From contig JAAVTG010000075.1 of assembly GCA_011947345.1 (NCBI GenBank), positions 558,001-622,000 of the forward strand: a stretch of 64,000 bases of DNA, written 5' to 3'. The stretch comes from Phytophthora quininea. Its lineage: Eukaryota > Oomycota > Peronosporomycetes > Peronosporales > Peronosporaceae. Within the stretch, counting starts at the first letter, position 1, and every line of letters begins with the position of its first letter. Under the pieces are notes generated by a model that did no database searches, had not been told where the DNA came from, and saw only the letters and a program-made list of their open reading frames with translations. This document shows, in pieces, positions 21,827-32,060 of this stretch. Made by a program: the position numbers and the translations under genes.

Positions 21827-24153
21827 GTGACGATGGGAAGCGGTGGCTCTGCAAGCAGCACGTCTGGGTCCGTGGCTGTGGTCGGCGGCTCCAGCGCTGC
21901 AGACAGCGGCGGCTCTGTGTCGGTGCATGGTGGCCACAGTGGCGGTGATTCTGTGGGCGGCTCTGTGACGTTGCAGAGTGGCTCGAGTGCCGCAGACGCT
22001 GCCAGTGGTTTTATCGATATTGGGAGCGGGGCTGCGGCAAGGTCAGGCGCTAGTGGCAACATCAGTGTTTGCAAGGGCAGCGCGGTGTACGGCGCGTCAG
22101 GGACACTGTCGGTGGTGTCTGGGGACAGCTCCAGCGCTTCAAGCGGCGACATACTCGTCGCGAGCGGTCTTTCGACATCGTGCATCCGCGGCGGCTCAAC
22201 CGGCCGCGCGAATGCACGCGGAGGCTTCATGTCATCCGGCCCGGATGGCGTGGTGAGCCTGGTGAGTGGTGTTCGTCGCAGTGCTGGCGGCGGGGTAGTG
22301 GACATAGCTGCCGGTGGCAGCACTAGAGAGTGTGGGTGGCGGCAACGGAACGTGCGCGGCGGGCCTTTGAGTGGATCCTCGGGCGAAGCTGGCGGCGTCT
22401 CTCTGTCTGGCGGCGTGGGTTCGTCTGGCCCGACCATCGGGGAGGTGTTTCTCTCGACGGCGGCATGAGTGGCGCTGGTGTGGGCGGCCGTGTGGCTATC
22501 TCTTCTAGCGCCGGTTTGCTCGGAAGTGGTTCCGTGCGTGTTGCGACCGGTGTGAGTTTGACGGGGGATAGTCCGAGCGGCGCCGTGTCGGTCAGTAGCG
22601 GTGAGTCCGCGGACGCGGCTTCGGGCGACGTGAGTGTGTCGTCGGGGCCTTCTTCGTCGAGCTTCAGTGGAAATGTGTCTGTGGCGTCTGGCTCTGCAGG
22701 CGGAACGGCCGGCAACGTGTCGGTGTCGGGAGGCTCTAGCAGCTCGTCGACGGGAGGTGTCGTGTCCGTGGTGAGCGGCGGCGTCTCGAGCGGCGGCGTC
22801 TCGAGCGGCGCTGTGTCTGTTGGTAGCGCTGCATCGAGTGGCGCGTCGGTTTCTGGCGCGGTGTCGTTGGTGTCTGGGGAAACTGTGGCTGGCGCGTCCG
22901 GCGCTGTGAGTGTGGCGAGCGGGTCTAGCGCCAGCTCGAACGGCGGCGCGCTGGATGTGGTCGGCGGGTCTAGTGGTGGTGCTGGGGATGGAGGCACCAT
23001 CACAGTGGCCGGTGGCAACACGTTGACGGGAGATGCCGGCTCCGTTAAGGTGAGCGGCGGATTATCTTAGTCAAGCGGCTTGGGAGGCTCGGTCAGTGTG
23101 TCTGGCGGGTCGTCGACGGACGGCTCCGGAGGTGACGTGACAATCGCTAGTGGTGCTTCCGGGAGTGGTGTTGCCGGAAGCAGTGTGGCCGTCCGTAGCG
23201 GCTCCGGCGGTGGCCTGCGCATCATCCAAGGCGACAGCGTCGCGGTTGGCAGCGATGTGGAGCTGCGCGGCGGCGCTGTGAGGAGCTCGTCTCCTGCACA
23301 GAAAGTGAAGATCGTGGGGTCTCCGAACGCGCTAGGCGACGGAGGCGATGTGTCGGTTGAGGCCGGGTCGTCTGATGCGAGTGCCGGTGGGTCTGTGTCT
23401 GTGACCAGCGGCGTCGGCGCCTCGACTAGTGGCAACGTGATCGTGTCGACCGGCGTGGTGTCGGGTGGATCGAGTGGCGATGTCGCTGTGAGCACGAGTG
23501 CTAGTAGTGTCTCGAGTGGGTCTGTCGGAATCGCGAGCGGGTCCGGCGAGACTCGTGCTGGGTCCATCGACGTATCCAGGGGTTCGTCTGGAAGCGGAGA
23601 AGGCTCTGGCATTTCTGTGGTTGGCGGCGCGTCCAACGCGTCGACCGGTGGCAATGTGACGATCGTCAGCGGCGAGGGCGTATCGACCGAGAGCGGCACG
23701 GTGGTAGTGCGTTCTCACGCCGGCACAGGCAGCGCCGTCAGTGGGTCCGTGTCGCTGTCGAGCGGTCCGACGGATGACGGTTCGTCTGGCTTGGTCTCGA
23801 TCACGTCTGGCTCATCGATGAGAGGACCCAGTGGACCGTTGCGCGTCGGCGGTGGCGACGCTGGCGACTCTGGCGGGTCTGTGAGCGTGTCTGGAGGCAG
23901 CAGCTCCGGCGCGTCTGGGTCCGGCGGTGTGACCGGTTTGAGTGGAGGTGCTAGTGCAACGGGCGGCACCGTGACGGTGGCTGCTGGTTTGAGCTCGGCT
24001 GGCGACTGGGCTTCGCTATCTCTGACGAGTGGAGAAGGGTCCGCCGGCAGGACTGGACCCGTGGCTGCAGACAGCGGTGGCTCTGTGTCGGTGCACACGC
24101 GACTGCACGCGGAGGCTCCGTGTCTGTGTCATCCGGCCCGGATGGCGTGGTGA
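21827..24153 (+). CDS. Ser/Gly-rich beta-repeat protein carried inside the hAT element
   Basis: Tandem imperfect repeats of about 14-20 residues with consensus near SGxVSVxSGxSSxGx (for example GDVSVSSGPSSSSFSGNVSV), encoded by three overlapping plus-strand frames: 21827-22468, 22330-23070 and 23080-24153. Alternating Val/Ile strands and Ser/Gly turns suggest a beta-roll or beta-solenoid surface protein. A non-repeat insert (LRIIQGDSVAVGSDVELRGG) near 23215 breaks the array. No start with a signal peptide is visible, and the segment ends without a domain of its own, so it looks like an internal piece of a larger host gene. The antisense Pro/Thr-rich frames are shadows. A segment at 22205-22375 recurs near 24105-24275. 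Confidence 0.55.
22205..22375 (+). repeat. Direct repeat copy 1 within the cargo gene (partner near 24105-24275)
   Basis: About 170 bp nearly matching the segment near 24105-24275; both contain CATCCGGCCCGGATGGCGTG and GCGGCGGGGTAGTGGACATA. The copies differ by point changes and small indels. They bracket almost the whole repeat-protein segment. Confidence 0.75.
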
Positions 24154-24275
24154 GCCTGGTGAGTGGTGTCCGTCGAAGTGCCGGCGGCGGGGTAGTGGAC
24201 ATAGGCCGGTGGCAGCACTAGAGAGTGTGGGTGCGGCAACGTGAACGTGCGCGGCGTCTGGAAAGGTGACCGGCA
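24105..24275 (+). repeat. Direct repeat copy 2 within the cargo gene
   Basis: Partner of the copy at 22205-22375. Here the reading frame is lost just before the repeat, so this copy is probably non-coding. Confidence 0.7.
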
Positions 24276-24483
24276 GCGCTGGTGGTACGGCTTGTGCAGT
24301 CGTAAGGTGGTTTGAGAGATGGAATCGTAACATTCGTGGTGCGGTGACGTCTACTGGCCGCTGATACGACGTTATTGGTGGTGAAAGGAGGAAGCAGAGC
24401 ACACTTTTGATCGGCGTCAGCGAGTTGTCTGTCGTTTGGCCTTTCATACGTTTAACGGAGCCCAGCGACGAGATGAAATACGG

Positions 24484-24521
24484 CGCATCCAATCGGATCC
24501 GATCCGATCCGATCCGATCAG
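24484..24521. repeat. Internal cluster of the hAT subterminal motif
   Basis: Tandem GGATCC/GATCCGATCC motifs (AATCGGATCCGATCCGATCC and onward), the same family as at both ends of the element, placed just upstream of the transposase gene. It may mark the old left subterminal region of a shorter ancestral element. I searched the flanks for a second TAGAGTTGGG terminus and saw none. Confidence 0.65.
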
Positions 24522-24635
24522 ACTCGGGCTTCATATTCCCGCTGGCGGCGATCAAAATCATTTTCGCATTTGCGAGCTAGTGCGAAGCCGTTCACCCCCC
24601 TCTCTCTACCTCTCCTGGAGCTATCACTTCACAAC

Positions 24636-26681
24636 ATGGAGGAGCAAGAGAACTCAAGCACAAACATGTCTTCTAGCACCTCGCAGGGATCGCAAACACA
24701 AAAAGATCTGACGTCTGGACATATATCCACGAAAACAACAAGGGATCATATGCCTGTCTACTCTGTTCTGCTGACTCAGGGCCTCACTGGAGTACTTGCG
24801 CGCACTCTACATTTCGTCGCCATCTCAGACAGAAGCACCCAGAAGTTTATGGCGGCGTCAATAAGAAATCCCGACAGCCTGACTTACTGGACTTTGGCTT
24901 CGAGCGCTTCGTGAAGCAGCGAACTTTGGACAAGGATGCTGTCGATGCTGAGTTGGTAGCTTTAATCGTGAAATCTTCACTCCCACTAAACTTGGTTGAG
25001 AAGGATGAGTTTCGCTCCTTCTGCGAGTCACTCAATCCGGACTACACGCCACCGACGCGCAAGACTGTGCGTAAAAAGATTATGGAGCGTTGGGCGTGTG
25101 AGAAGGCACTCGTGAGACGTGAATTACTGCAAGGAGTTGCAAACTGCCGTGCTGCACTTACCACCGATATGTGGACTTCGGCGGCTAACAAAGGGTACAT
25201 GGTTATCACCATGCATTTTATTGACGACGACTGGAATATCCGATCTGTTATGGTCGGCTTTACGAGAGTGGAATACCCTCACTCCGGCAATAGGCTCGCG
25301 CAGCACCTGCTCGACACCGTCCGTGCGATGGATCAGTCCCTCGTTACAAAATTGTGGACAATCACAACGGACAACGCTAGCAACAATGGCACAATGGTTA
25401 CCGCAATTAACAAGGAACTGGAAGGCGAAGTTGCTAGCAATGAAGGTTTGAGGATTTCTGATCCGCCATCAGGGCCTGGACAGACCCCTACGCATCCTTT
25501 AAAGGTCGTTCAAGTGCGCTGCCTGGCTCATGTGTTTCAACTGGCAGTCAAAGAAGGTCTCAAACAATGTCCAATAATGGACGACGGCGTGGGTATAATC
25601 CGTGACATCCTGAAGAAGATATCGGACTCGCCGTCACTTCTAGAGGCGCTACAAAAGTGTGCACATCTATAGATGTAGCGTTTGTAGCACCAGCACTAGA
25701 CTGTGTGACGCGATGGAACAGCACGCTAACGATGCTAGCTTCAGCACGCTCTTTAAAGGAGGCAATTCAAGAGCTTCAACGCAGAATTCGGGGAAACACG
25801 AAGGCTACAAAGAATTCATCATTGGGCCAAGCGATCGGCTCGCTGAGTCGATACCAGAGGCAACATGGGGGTACTTGGCGGAGCTCGCAAGGTTCCTCAG
25901 ACCAATTAAGGCTGCAACTACAATGATGTCTGGCAAAAACTACCCCACCTTTGGCGTCGCGTTATTGGTTTTTGACCTCGTCTCGAAACACGCGGCCAAG
26001 ACGAAAGATACTGCTGCCTCTTGGTATACGAAAGACTTTGCGCGCGCCTTCAAACAGAAGCTTGACGAGTACATACCGCACGTCAAGACTAGAGAGGCAC
26101 AGATTGCTGCCGTCCTTGATCCACGGGTTAAGTCCCACCTAGTCAAGATTGGCATTGAAATCGCCGACGCGAAACGTATCGTCGAAGCAGAGTTCGAATC
26201 CCAGTATCGGTATGAGCACGAGAGAAGAGAAGCAAGCGCTAGAGCGATGATGCAAACGCAAGAACAAGAAGAAGAAGTCGAAGACGAGGAAGCTTTGGGC
26301 TCACTTATGGATGAACACCTCGGCTTGGTTACGCCTGAACGCGATATTGGTGAATCTTTCGCAAGTGAGTTAAGTAGGTGGCTTGACCATAAAGACACGA
26401 CTATGGCCATGAAAACACCAAGCAGAAACGTATGCCGATGGATGAGAGATGAAGCGTCGTCGTTCCCGCGTGTACAGATGATGGCACGAGATTATCTTGC
26501 TGTAATGGCAACCTCAGTGCCTAGCGAACAAGCATTTTCTGCATCAGGAACTACAATCACCAAACGACGCGCTCGACTTAAGGACGATGCCATCTCAGCC
26601 ATGTTGGAGTTGCAAGCATTTCTTGGATTCAATGCAACCTCCGGTGATGTCCATGCTGATCCTGTCGACCTTCGCTGGTAA
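24636..26681 (+). CDS. hAT transposase with BED zinc finger
   Basis: Cut-and-paste transposase acting on the surrounding terminal repeats. An N-terminal BED finger (SYACLLCSADSGPHW, then HLRQKHPE) is followed by the RNase H-like core with LTTDMWTS and TITTDNASNNG (acidic residues), the CLAHVFQLAVKEGL motif, the TRWNSTL tryptophan, and the C-terminal dimerisation region SVPSEQAFSASGTTITKRR. Three single-base breaks, at 24700-24704 (A-run), 25657 (G) and 25790-25793 (G-run), are each repaired by one added base and leave no internal stop. The corrected protein is about 680 residues and looks complete, so the element may encode a working enzyme. Start chosen at ATG 24636. Confidence 0.88.
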
Positions 26682-26759
26682 TACAGAAGCAGAAGCTCCT
26701 TCCATCATTCATTTTTTCAATTACTAGCAGCGGTTCACTTCATTATGATGCTGTTTAGC

Positions 26760-28690
26760 TAGTCATTGGTCCAGTAGCAGATGTGCCGTTTTCGCGGCCG
26801 TCGGCGATCTTCGCCCGTCAGCATCTTGATCATCGTAGACTTACTGGCACCGTTCGGGCCGAGCACGGCGATACGGCTCGTCATAGCGCACGTCACAGAG
26901 ATGTTGCTGATCGACGGCTTGTCCGTGCTAGGGTACTTGTACAAGCAGTTCGTCAGACGAACGATGGGCGTACCCTCGTTCTTGATGTCGGCAAGGAAAC
27001 TCGGCTCTGGGAACGTGAACTTGAACGTCGCAGCGTCCAGCTCGTAGTACGCCTTGGCCTCCGGCTTCACCTCCACGAACTTCGACAGGTTGCCCTTGTA
27101 GATCTTCAGCTTGCGCGTCTCGTAGTGAATGATGTTCGTGCACACCGTGTCCAGGAAACCAGAGTCGTGCGACACCATGATGCTCGTCACGTTCGGCAGT
27201 TCAACAGGTAGTTCTCCAGCCACGCAACGTTTTTCACGTCCAAGTGGTTCGTCGGCTCATCAAGCAGCAGGATGTCGGCCTTCTGTAGCATAGTGAAGGT
27301 AGCTCCAGTTTCATCTTGCAACCACCCGACAGCGTGGCCACGGCCTGGGCCTGCATCTCCGGCGTGAAGCCGACGCTCGACAGCGAGTTCATGACCTCCT
27401 GGCGCGGGGTCACCTTCAGGTCCTCATCCGCAAGGATGAAGTCCACTACCGACAGCTCGACCTCCGACTCCTGCACGTTGTGCTCCACGAACACTGCCTT
27501 CAGCTCGTCCTTCGCAGGGAAGCCGTCAAGCTGGCCGTTCGCGATGGCGCGCATTAGCGTAGACTTACCGCAACCGTTAGGGCCGCACAAACCGTAGCGG
27601 TGGCCGCGCTTCAGGCGGAGACGGGCGTTGTTGAGCAGGTCATACCACCGTAGGCGAGCAAGAACTCGCAGATGCACAGGCACGGGATGCCCTCGTCGCA
27701 GTCCACGTCCTCGATGAAGATGCTCTTGTTCTCCTTGAAGCACCGGTCGCGGATCTCGTTGACCAGCGGCTTGATGTCGTCCGCCTTCATGACCGCCTTG
27801 AAGTAGCCGTCATCTGCTTCTCGAAGATCGTCTTGTTAAAGTTGCGAGCAGCCACCAGGAAGAAGCAGACGCGGGTCACGAAGTCCACCGCGAACGAGTC
27901 GATGCCAGCCCTCACGGCGGCGGGGGCGGCCGCGATCGACTCCACCACCACCTTGTGGACGTTGGCGTAGTCCACCTTCAGCTCGTCCTCCGACACCTCC
28001 ATGGAACCACCAGTCACGAACAGCGTCTCGTGGGCGCGAGTGGCGATCTCACAGCACTCCAGGTCGGCCTGGGTCTCGATCACCTTCTTCAGGCCCGGCA
28101 GCAGCTTCGGGATGAACAGCTGCGCCTCGGCCGGGTCGTCCATCAGCTTGCACATGTTGTCGATGATGACGGCGGCCTGGCGCTTCACGGCCGTCTTGCC
28201 CTCCTTCAGCGCGCGCTGCAGCAGCGGCTCCATGATGGCAAGGGCGGGCGCTTCCACCGTCTTGACGAACGTCGTCGACGCCAGCTTGTGCGTGCACTCG
28301 GGCACCTCCGTCGGGTTCGCCAGGCAGCTCACCAGCGCCGGGATGCAGGACTCAATGTCCTGGTTGCCCACCACGTTGCAAACCTTGGTCATCGTCTCCT
28401 TGGCGGCCTCCTTGATCTCCTTGCAGGTGTCCCACATGCAGTCCGTTACCTGAGGGACGATGTCCGGCAGGCATGGTTCGGGCACTCGACGATCAGGTCC
28501 AGCGCACCCTTCTTCATCTGCCACTTCTTGGAGCGGTCCAGGCCGTCGAACAGGATCGGCAGCACGTGGGTCGTGTAGTTCTTGTGGGCGGCGTGCACAG
28601 CCGTCGGCACCACGGGGCTCACCGTCGTCTTCTAGTCGGCCAACAGGTAGCAGCAGATGCTCCCCGCGTTGTACGATAGGGGTATCGCTC
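26760..28690 (-). pseudogene. Truncated eEF3 (translation elongation factor 3, ABC-F) copy inside the hAT element
   Basis: eEF3 is a ribosome-bound ABC ATPase of fungi and some other eukaryotes. Reading minus strand: HEAT-repeat region (HVLPILFDGLDRSKKWQMKK, DIVPQVTDCMWDTCKE, ALVSCLANPTEVPECTHKL, AVIIDNMCKLMDDP), then ABC1 with Walker A GPNGCGKST, signature [11 protein letters not shown] and Walker [16 protein letters not shown], then the start of ABC2 with GPNGASKST. The second Walker A has Ser in place of the invariant Gly before Lys. The copy ends about 10 residues later in unrelated sequence (ICYWTND). The N-terminal HEAT start, ABC2 signature/Walker B and chromodomain are missing. Several single-base shifts also occur. 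It cannot make a functional factor as it stands, though HEAT or ABC1 peptides could be expressed. Confidence 0.85.
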
Positions 28691-28794
28691 AAGACAGAAT
28701 ATCATCGAGATCGAGTCCTCTAGCGGCCCCGGAGACATTTTAACTGGTAGAAATTTTGCTATGTTTTACCCAATAGCTTTCTATCGCCCTCCAA

Positions 28795-28905
28795 TCCGAT
28801 CGGATCGGTTTGGATCGGATCGGATCGATTTTTGACCCGATTCAAACACAATCCGACTAGAAACGACTGTGATCGGATCAGATCCGATAGATAAATCGAT
28901 TGGAT
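28795..28905. repeat. Right subterminal GATCGGAT motif cluster of the hAT element
   Basis: Dense ATCCGATCGGATC-type motifs (for example GATCGGATCGGATCG near 28815), mirroring the left subterminal region. Confidence 0.7.
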
Positions 28906-28911
28906 TATTTG

Positions 28912-28924
28912 TTACCCAACTCTA
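28912..28924 (-). repeat. Right terminal inverted repeat of the hAT element
   Basis: TTACCCAACTCTA, the exact complement of the left terminus. Confidence 0.9.
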
Positions 28925-28932
28925 ACGGCATT
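28925..28932. repeat. Right 8-bp target-site duplication (ACGGCATT)
   Basis: Identical to 21323-21330. Confidence 0.93.
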
Positions 28933-29039
28933 CAACTTGGAGCTATTTATTTAGCGTATTGGCATTTTCTTTATATATTATGTACGCCACATCAATTTTA
29001 TGTAAAGGGGAATTTTTACCGAAATCCAATATCCAAAAC

Positions 29040-30478
29040 ATGAGCGAGGAGATCGGCAAGAAGGCGGACGTGGGGCCCGAGTACCAGCGCGTGCTTCCGG
29101 AGGCGCAGGCGGTGGCAGCCAGCGGCGACGTGGAGCGCGCATGCGAGCTGCTGCTTGCGGTGGAGAAGCAGGCGCGACTGGCGAACGACGTGGCCACGCT
29201 CAAGGAGGCGGTAGGCGCCATCCTGACACTGTGCGCGAGCCACAAGCGCTGGGAGCTGCTGAAGGACCACGTGGCGCTGCTGGCCAAGCGTCGAGCCCAA
29301 AAGTCCGGCGCCATCACAGTAGTGGTGCAGAAATCCATGGAGTTCCTCGGGAGACACCGTCGGACGCCGTCAAGATGGAGCTGATCAATGCGCTGCGAAC
29401 TGTAGCCGAAGGAAAGATCTTCCTGGAGAAGGAGCGCGCTGCTCTGACCCAAATGCTGTCCAGGATGAAGGAGGCCAAGGGAGAGATCGACGAGGCCGCC
29501 ACCATCCTGCAGGAGGTTCACGTGGAAACCTACGGCGCCATGACCAAGCTCGAGAAGACCGAGTATATCTTGGAACAGGTACGACTCACGCTGGCCAAAA
29601 GGACTATGTGCGAGCCAATATCCTTGCCAAAAAGATCTTGAGACGCACGCTGGAGGAGAAGGACTTCCAGGAGTGCAAACTCAAGTTCTATCACTTGATG
29701 ATTGAGTACGATACCCACGAGAACAATACGCTGGAGCTGTGTCGCCACTGGATGGCTATCTTTAATACGGAGATGGTGAAAGAGAAGGAGGACATGTGGA
29801 AGAAGGCGCTGGAGCACGCCACTGTCTTTGTGGTGCTGTCCGCCTACTCGAACTTGCAGAACGACCTGCTGCACAAGCTGGCGGTCGAGAAACTCACCGA
29901 GAAAGTGCCCGATTTTGCGGCTGTGCTCAAAAAGTTCACGACCAAGGAGATCATCGCCTTCCCCATGGAACAGGACGCGGTGCTGAAGAAACACCCCATC
30001 TTCAACCACGTGGAGCGAGGCGCCGAGTGGTGGAAGACGCTGCACAACCGCGTCATTGAACACAACATCCGCATCGTGGCAGAGCACTACGACCGCATCC
30101 GCCTGCCGCATCTGGCCAACATGATCGGTCTTTCGGAAGATGTATGTTTTACTAGCTCTGTATTGGATGTGTGGAGTGGAAACTAACGGTTGGTATTTGC
30201 ATGACAGCTGACGGAAGGCAGTATCTCGACGCTCGTGAGCGACGGCTCCATTTTCGCAAAGATCGACCGCCCTGCCAAGCTTGTTTCGTTCCACAGACCG
30301 CTCTCACCAGAGGAACAGCTCTCCAACTGGTCGGGTACGTCCAGCATGAGCGTTCTCTTCGTCATCGATCATGTACTTATGGATATCTGTTTGTGCAGCG
30401 GACATCTCCGAGCTGCTTCGCCTGGTGGAGACCACGTGCCACTTAGTCAACAAGGAAAACATGATCCACAAGATCTAA
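29040..30478 (+). CDS. RPN5: 26S proteasome regulatory subunit RPN5 (PSMD12)
   Basis: Non-ATPase scaffold subunit of the proteasome lid. The ATG at 29040 gives MSEEIGKKADVGPEYQ. A helical solenoid (ACELLLAVEKQARLANDVA, KMELINALRTVAEGKIFLEK, ILAKKILRRTLEEKDFQ, CRHWMAIFNTEMVKEKE) leads to a C-terminal PCI domain (GLSEDLTEGSISTLVSDGSI, IFAKIDRPA) ending ENMIHKI. Introns: 30142-30207 and 30335-30398. Two frames are rejoined by adding G at 29349-29351 and A at 29597-29600. Corrected length is about 436 residues, normal for the family. Its start lies only 108 bp from the right end of the hAT insertion, so the transposon sits in or near its promoter. Confidence 0.9.
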
Positions 30479-30645
30479 GAACGTACTCCTGTCTACTGCT
30501 ATCTGCCAGATAGGACCAACCTGACTAATACAGTTGCCATCGACGTGCGTTCAATACCGTAGCATCTCAAAGCAATGTTGTCGTTCTGGTGTCATCGTCG
30601 CAGTAAGGCAAGACCGATCCTATCACTACTCTCAGCGCTGCTTGT

Positions 30646-31378
30646 TCACAGCAAGCTGTCTTCGTCGGCGTCGTCAAACTGACCTGCCTCTGGTGTGTTC
30701 TCGAACGCCGGCGAAACATGGAGCACCGAGTCCAAATGTGCTGCAAGCTGCGCTGCTCTGGCGCCGTCCATGACCTCGTCCTGGTCACAAATCCACCCGT
30801 CATCATCACCGTCGTCGTCGTCGGGATTCATCTCTGCCGACTTGGAGAAGGCGGCAAACACTTCTTGCACTGCAACAACAATAAAAAAGACTCAGTACTT
30901 CGCTTCATATTTGTAGGGCAACTACTCCACAGACAGGTCTTTTCATTAGCCGGCACGAATCTCACTTCCGAGACGTCTTCATTGCTGATCTGGCAGTACA
31001 AACAGGGCCTGGGGAAAGCTGCAGGGTCCCTCGAAATGGCGTGCAGAGTCACGGAGCTCATCTCCCAGCCATAGCCCAATTGCTGGCTTACTGGCGCGCC
31101 CACCCACAGCACACGCCTGCAAGAAATAATTTAATTAATGTCTTTTAGGATGTAAATATAATAATGTTTTACCTGGTTGTGACGAAGAGTGCTCCGGCCG
31201 AACCATTGTGTGGCAGCGACTGCGGCTCCCCGTTGTCGTCCTCGCCAGTATCGTTTCCAGCTGCGTAGAGCTCTACACCTGGGAAGCTGGCCAGCAGGAA
31301 CTCTTCGTCGTCACCCAGTCCTGTCCGCAGCGTCGGCGCGCCGTCAGCGCTCAAGTCTGCCGCAGTCAACACGTTCAT
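30646..31378 (-). CDS. CLNS1A: Methylosome subunit pICln
   Basis: PH-like chaperone that delivers Sm proteins to the PRMT5 methylosome for snRNP assembly. Three exons: 31173-31378, 30926-31116 and 30646-30869, with introns of 56 bp each. The protein starts MNVLTAADLSADGAP. Family features are the ALFVTTRRVLWVG strand pair, GYGWEMSSVTLHAISRDP (the SLHAISRD hallmark), CLYCQI and VRFVPANEKTC. A very acidic C-terminus follows (NPDDDDGDDDGW and a terminal DDADEDSLL). Convergent with RPN5, with 167 bp between stops. Confidence 0.85.
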
Positions 31379-32060
31379 TTTTTCCTTATTGGAGACAAAC
31401 TAGAAACCATTAAAAATCTACACTTTTGGTAGAAATACGGTTTTCTGCATTAGATAATTGTATACCTCAAGTTGAAGTGCAAAGGCAACTTGCGTTGAAG
31501 GACGGCAGAGACGATTTCATTAATCAGTTCTTCCTGAATGAACGTCTAGGTCTTGATAGCTGCTCACCTTCATCGCAGCAAGCGTCTAGCGTTGTGAATT
31601 TCGTCGACTCGAACGCCACTGCTGCGGAGAAATGGCGCACGGTGCATGCCATCTTGGCGGTCACTCATTTATTGTTAACTTTCTGTCCCGAATGTTGCAG
31701 TGGCTGGCAACGACAAGGCGAGATTTTGCGACGCAAATCTAGGTCAGGCTGGTGAGGGACTCTGTCGTCGACCGGCGAATCGGACAAAATGATCACTAAT
31801 GACGACATCGGCGTTGAGGAATTCAGCGATTGCTGTCGGTACGAACACTCGACTAAGTAGGTTGCCACTGACTCAAGCAAAGTCTCGCCGCTGTACTGGT
31901 ATATACGCAATTTAGCGGAGGAAAAGCACTCCGTGTATTTAATTGTTAGGCCAATACGAAAATCACGGCTCAAAACTACAACCTCCGCTGATGTTGTACA
32001 GTTGGGAGTTCGCCGAGCAAAATTGGAGTTGAACGCATAAACCGTACGCTTTGACATCGC
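31379..32060. other. Intergenic; one weak plus-strand frame
   Basis: Upstream of pICln and downstream of the GH17 gene. A plus-strand frame at 31426-31755 lacks an ATG near its start (segment VQRQLALKDGRDDFINQFF looks protein-like). It may be an exon of an unrecognised small gene. Nothing else is supportable. Confidence 0.3.

Larger units (their letters stand above)
21331..28924. mobile_element. hAT DNA transposon (7594 bp) carrying extra gene cargo
   Basis: Bounded by 13-bp perfect inverted termini: TAGAGTTGGGTAA at 21331-21343 and its complement at 28912-28924. These are flanked by identical 8-bp direct repeats. Subterminal clusters of GATCCGATC/GGATCGGAT-type motifs lie inside both ends. 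Within are a Ser/Gly-repeat coding region (plus, 21.8-24.15 kb), a BED-finger hAT transposase (plus, 24.6-26.7 kb) and a truncated eEF3 copy (minus, 26.76-28.7 kb). Removing element plus one duplication rejoins flanking sequence at a single ACGGCATT. The exact duplication and preserved termini suggest a fairly recent insertion. Confidence 0.9.

Noticed and set aside
22323..24098. Pro/Thr-rich minus-strand frames opposite the Ser/Gly repeats
   Set aside because: They are the complement of the regular Ser/Gly/Val codons; no independent start or domain.
24380..24640. A second hAT left terminus near the transposase
   Set aside because: No TAGAGTTGGG-like sequence or 8-bp duplication found there; only the subterminal-type motif cluster.
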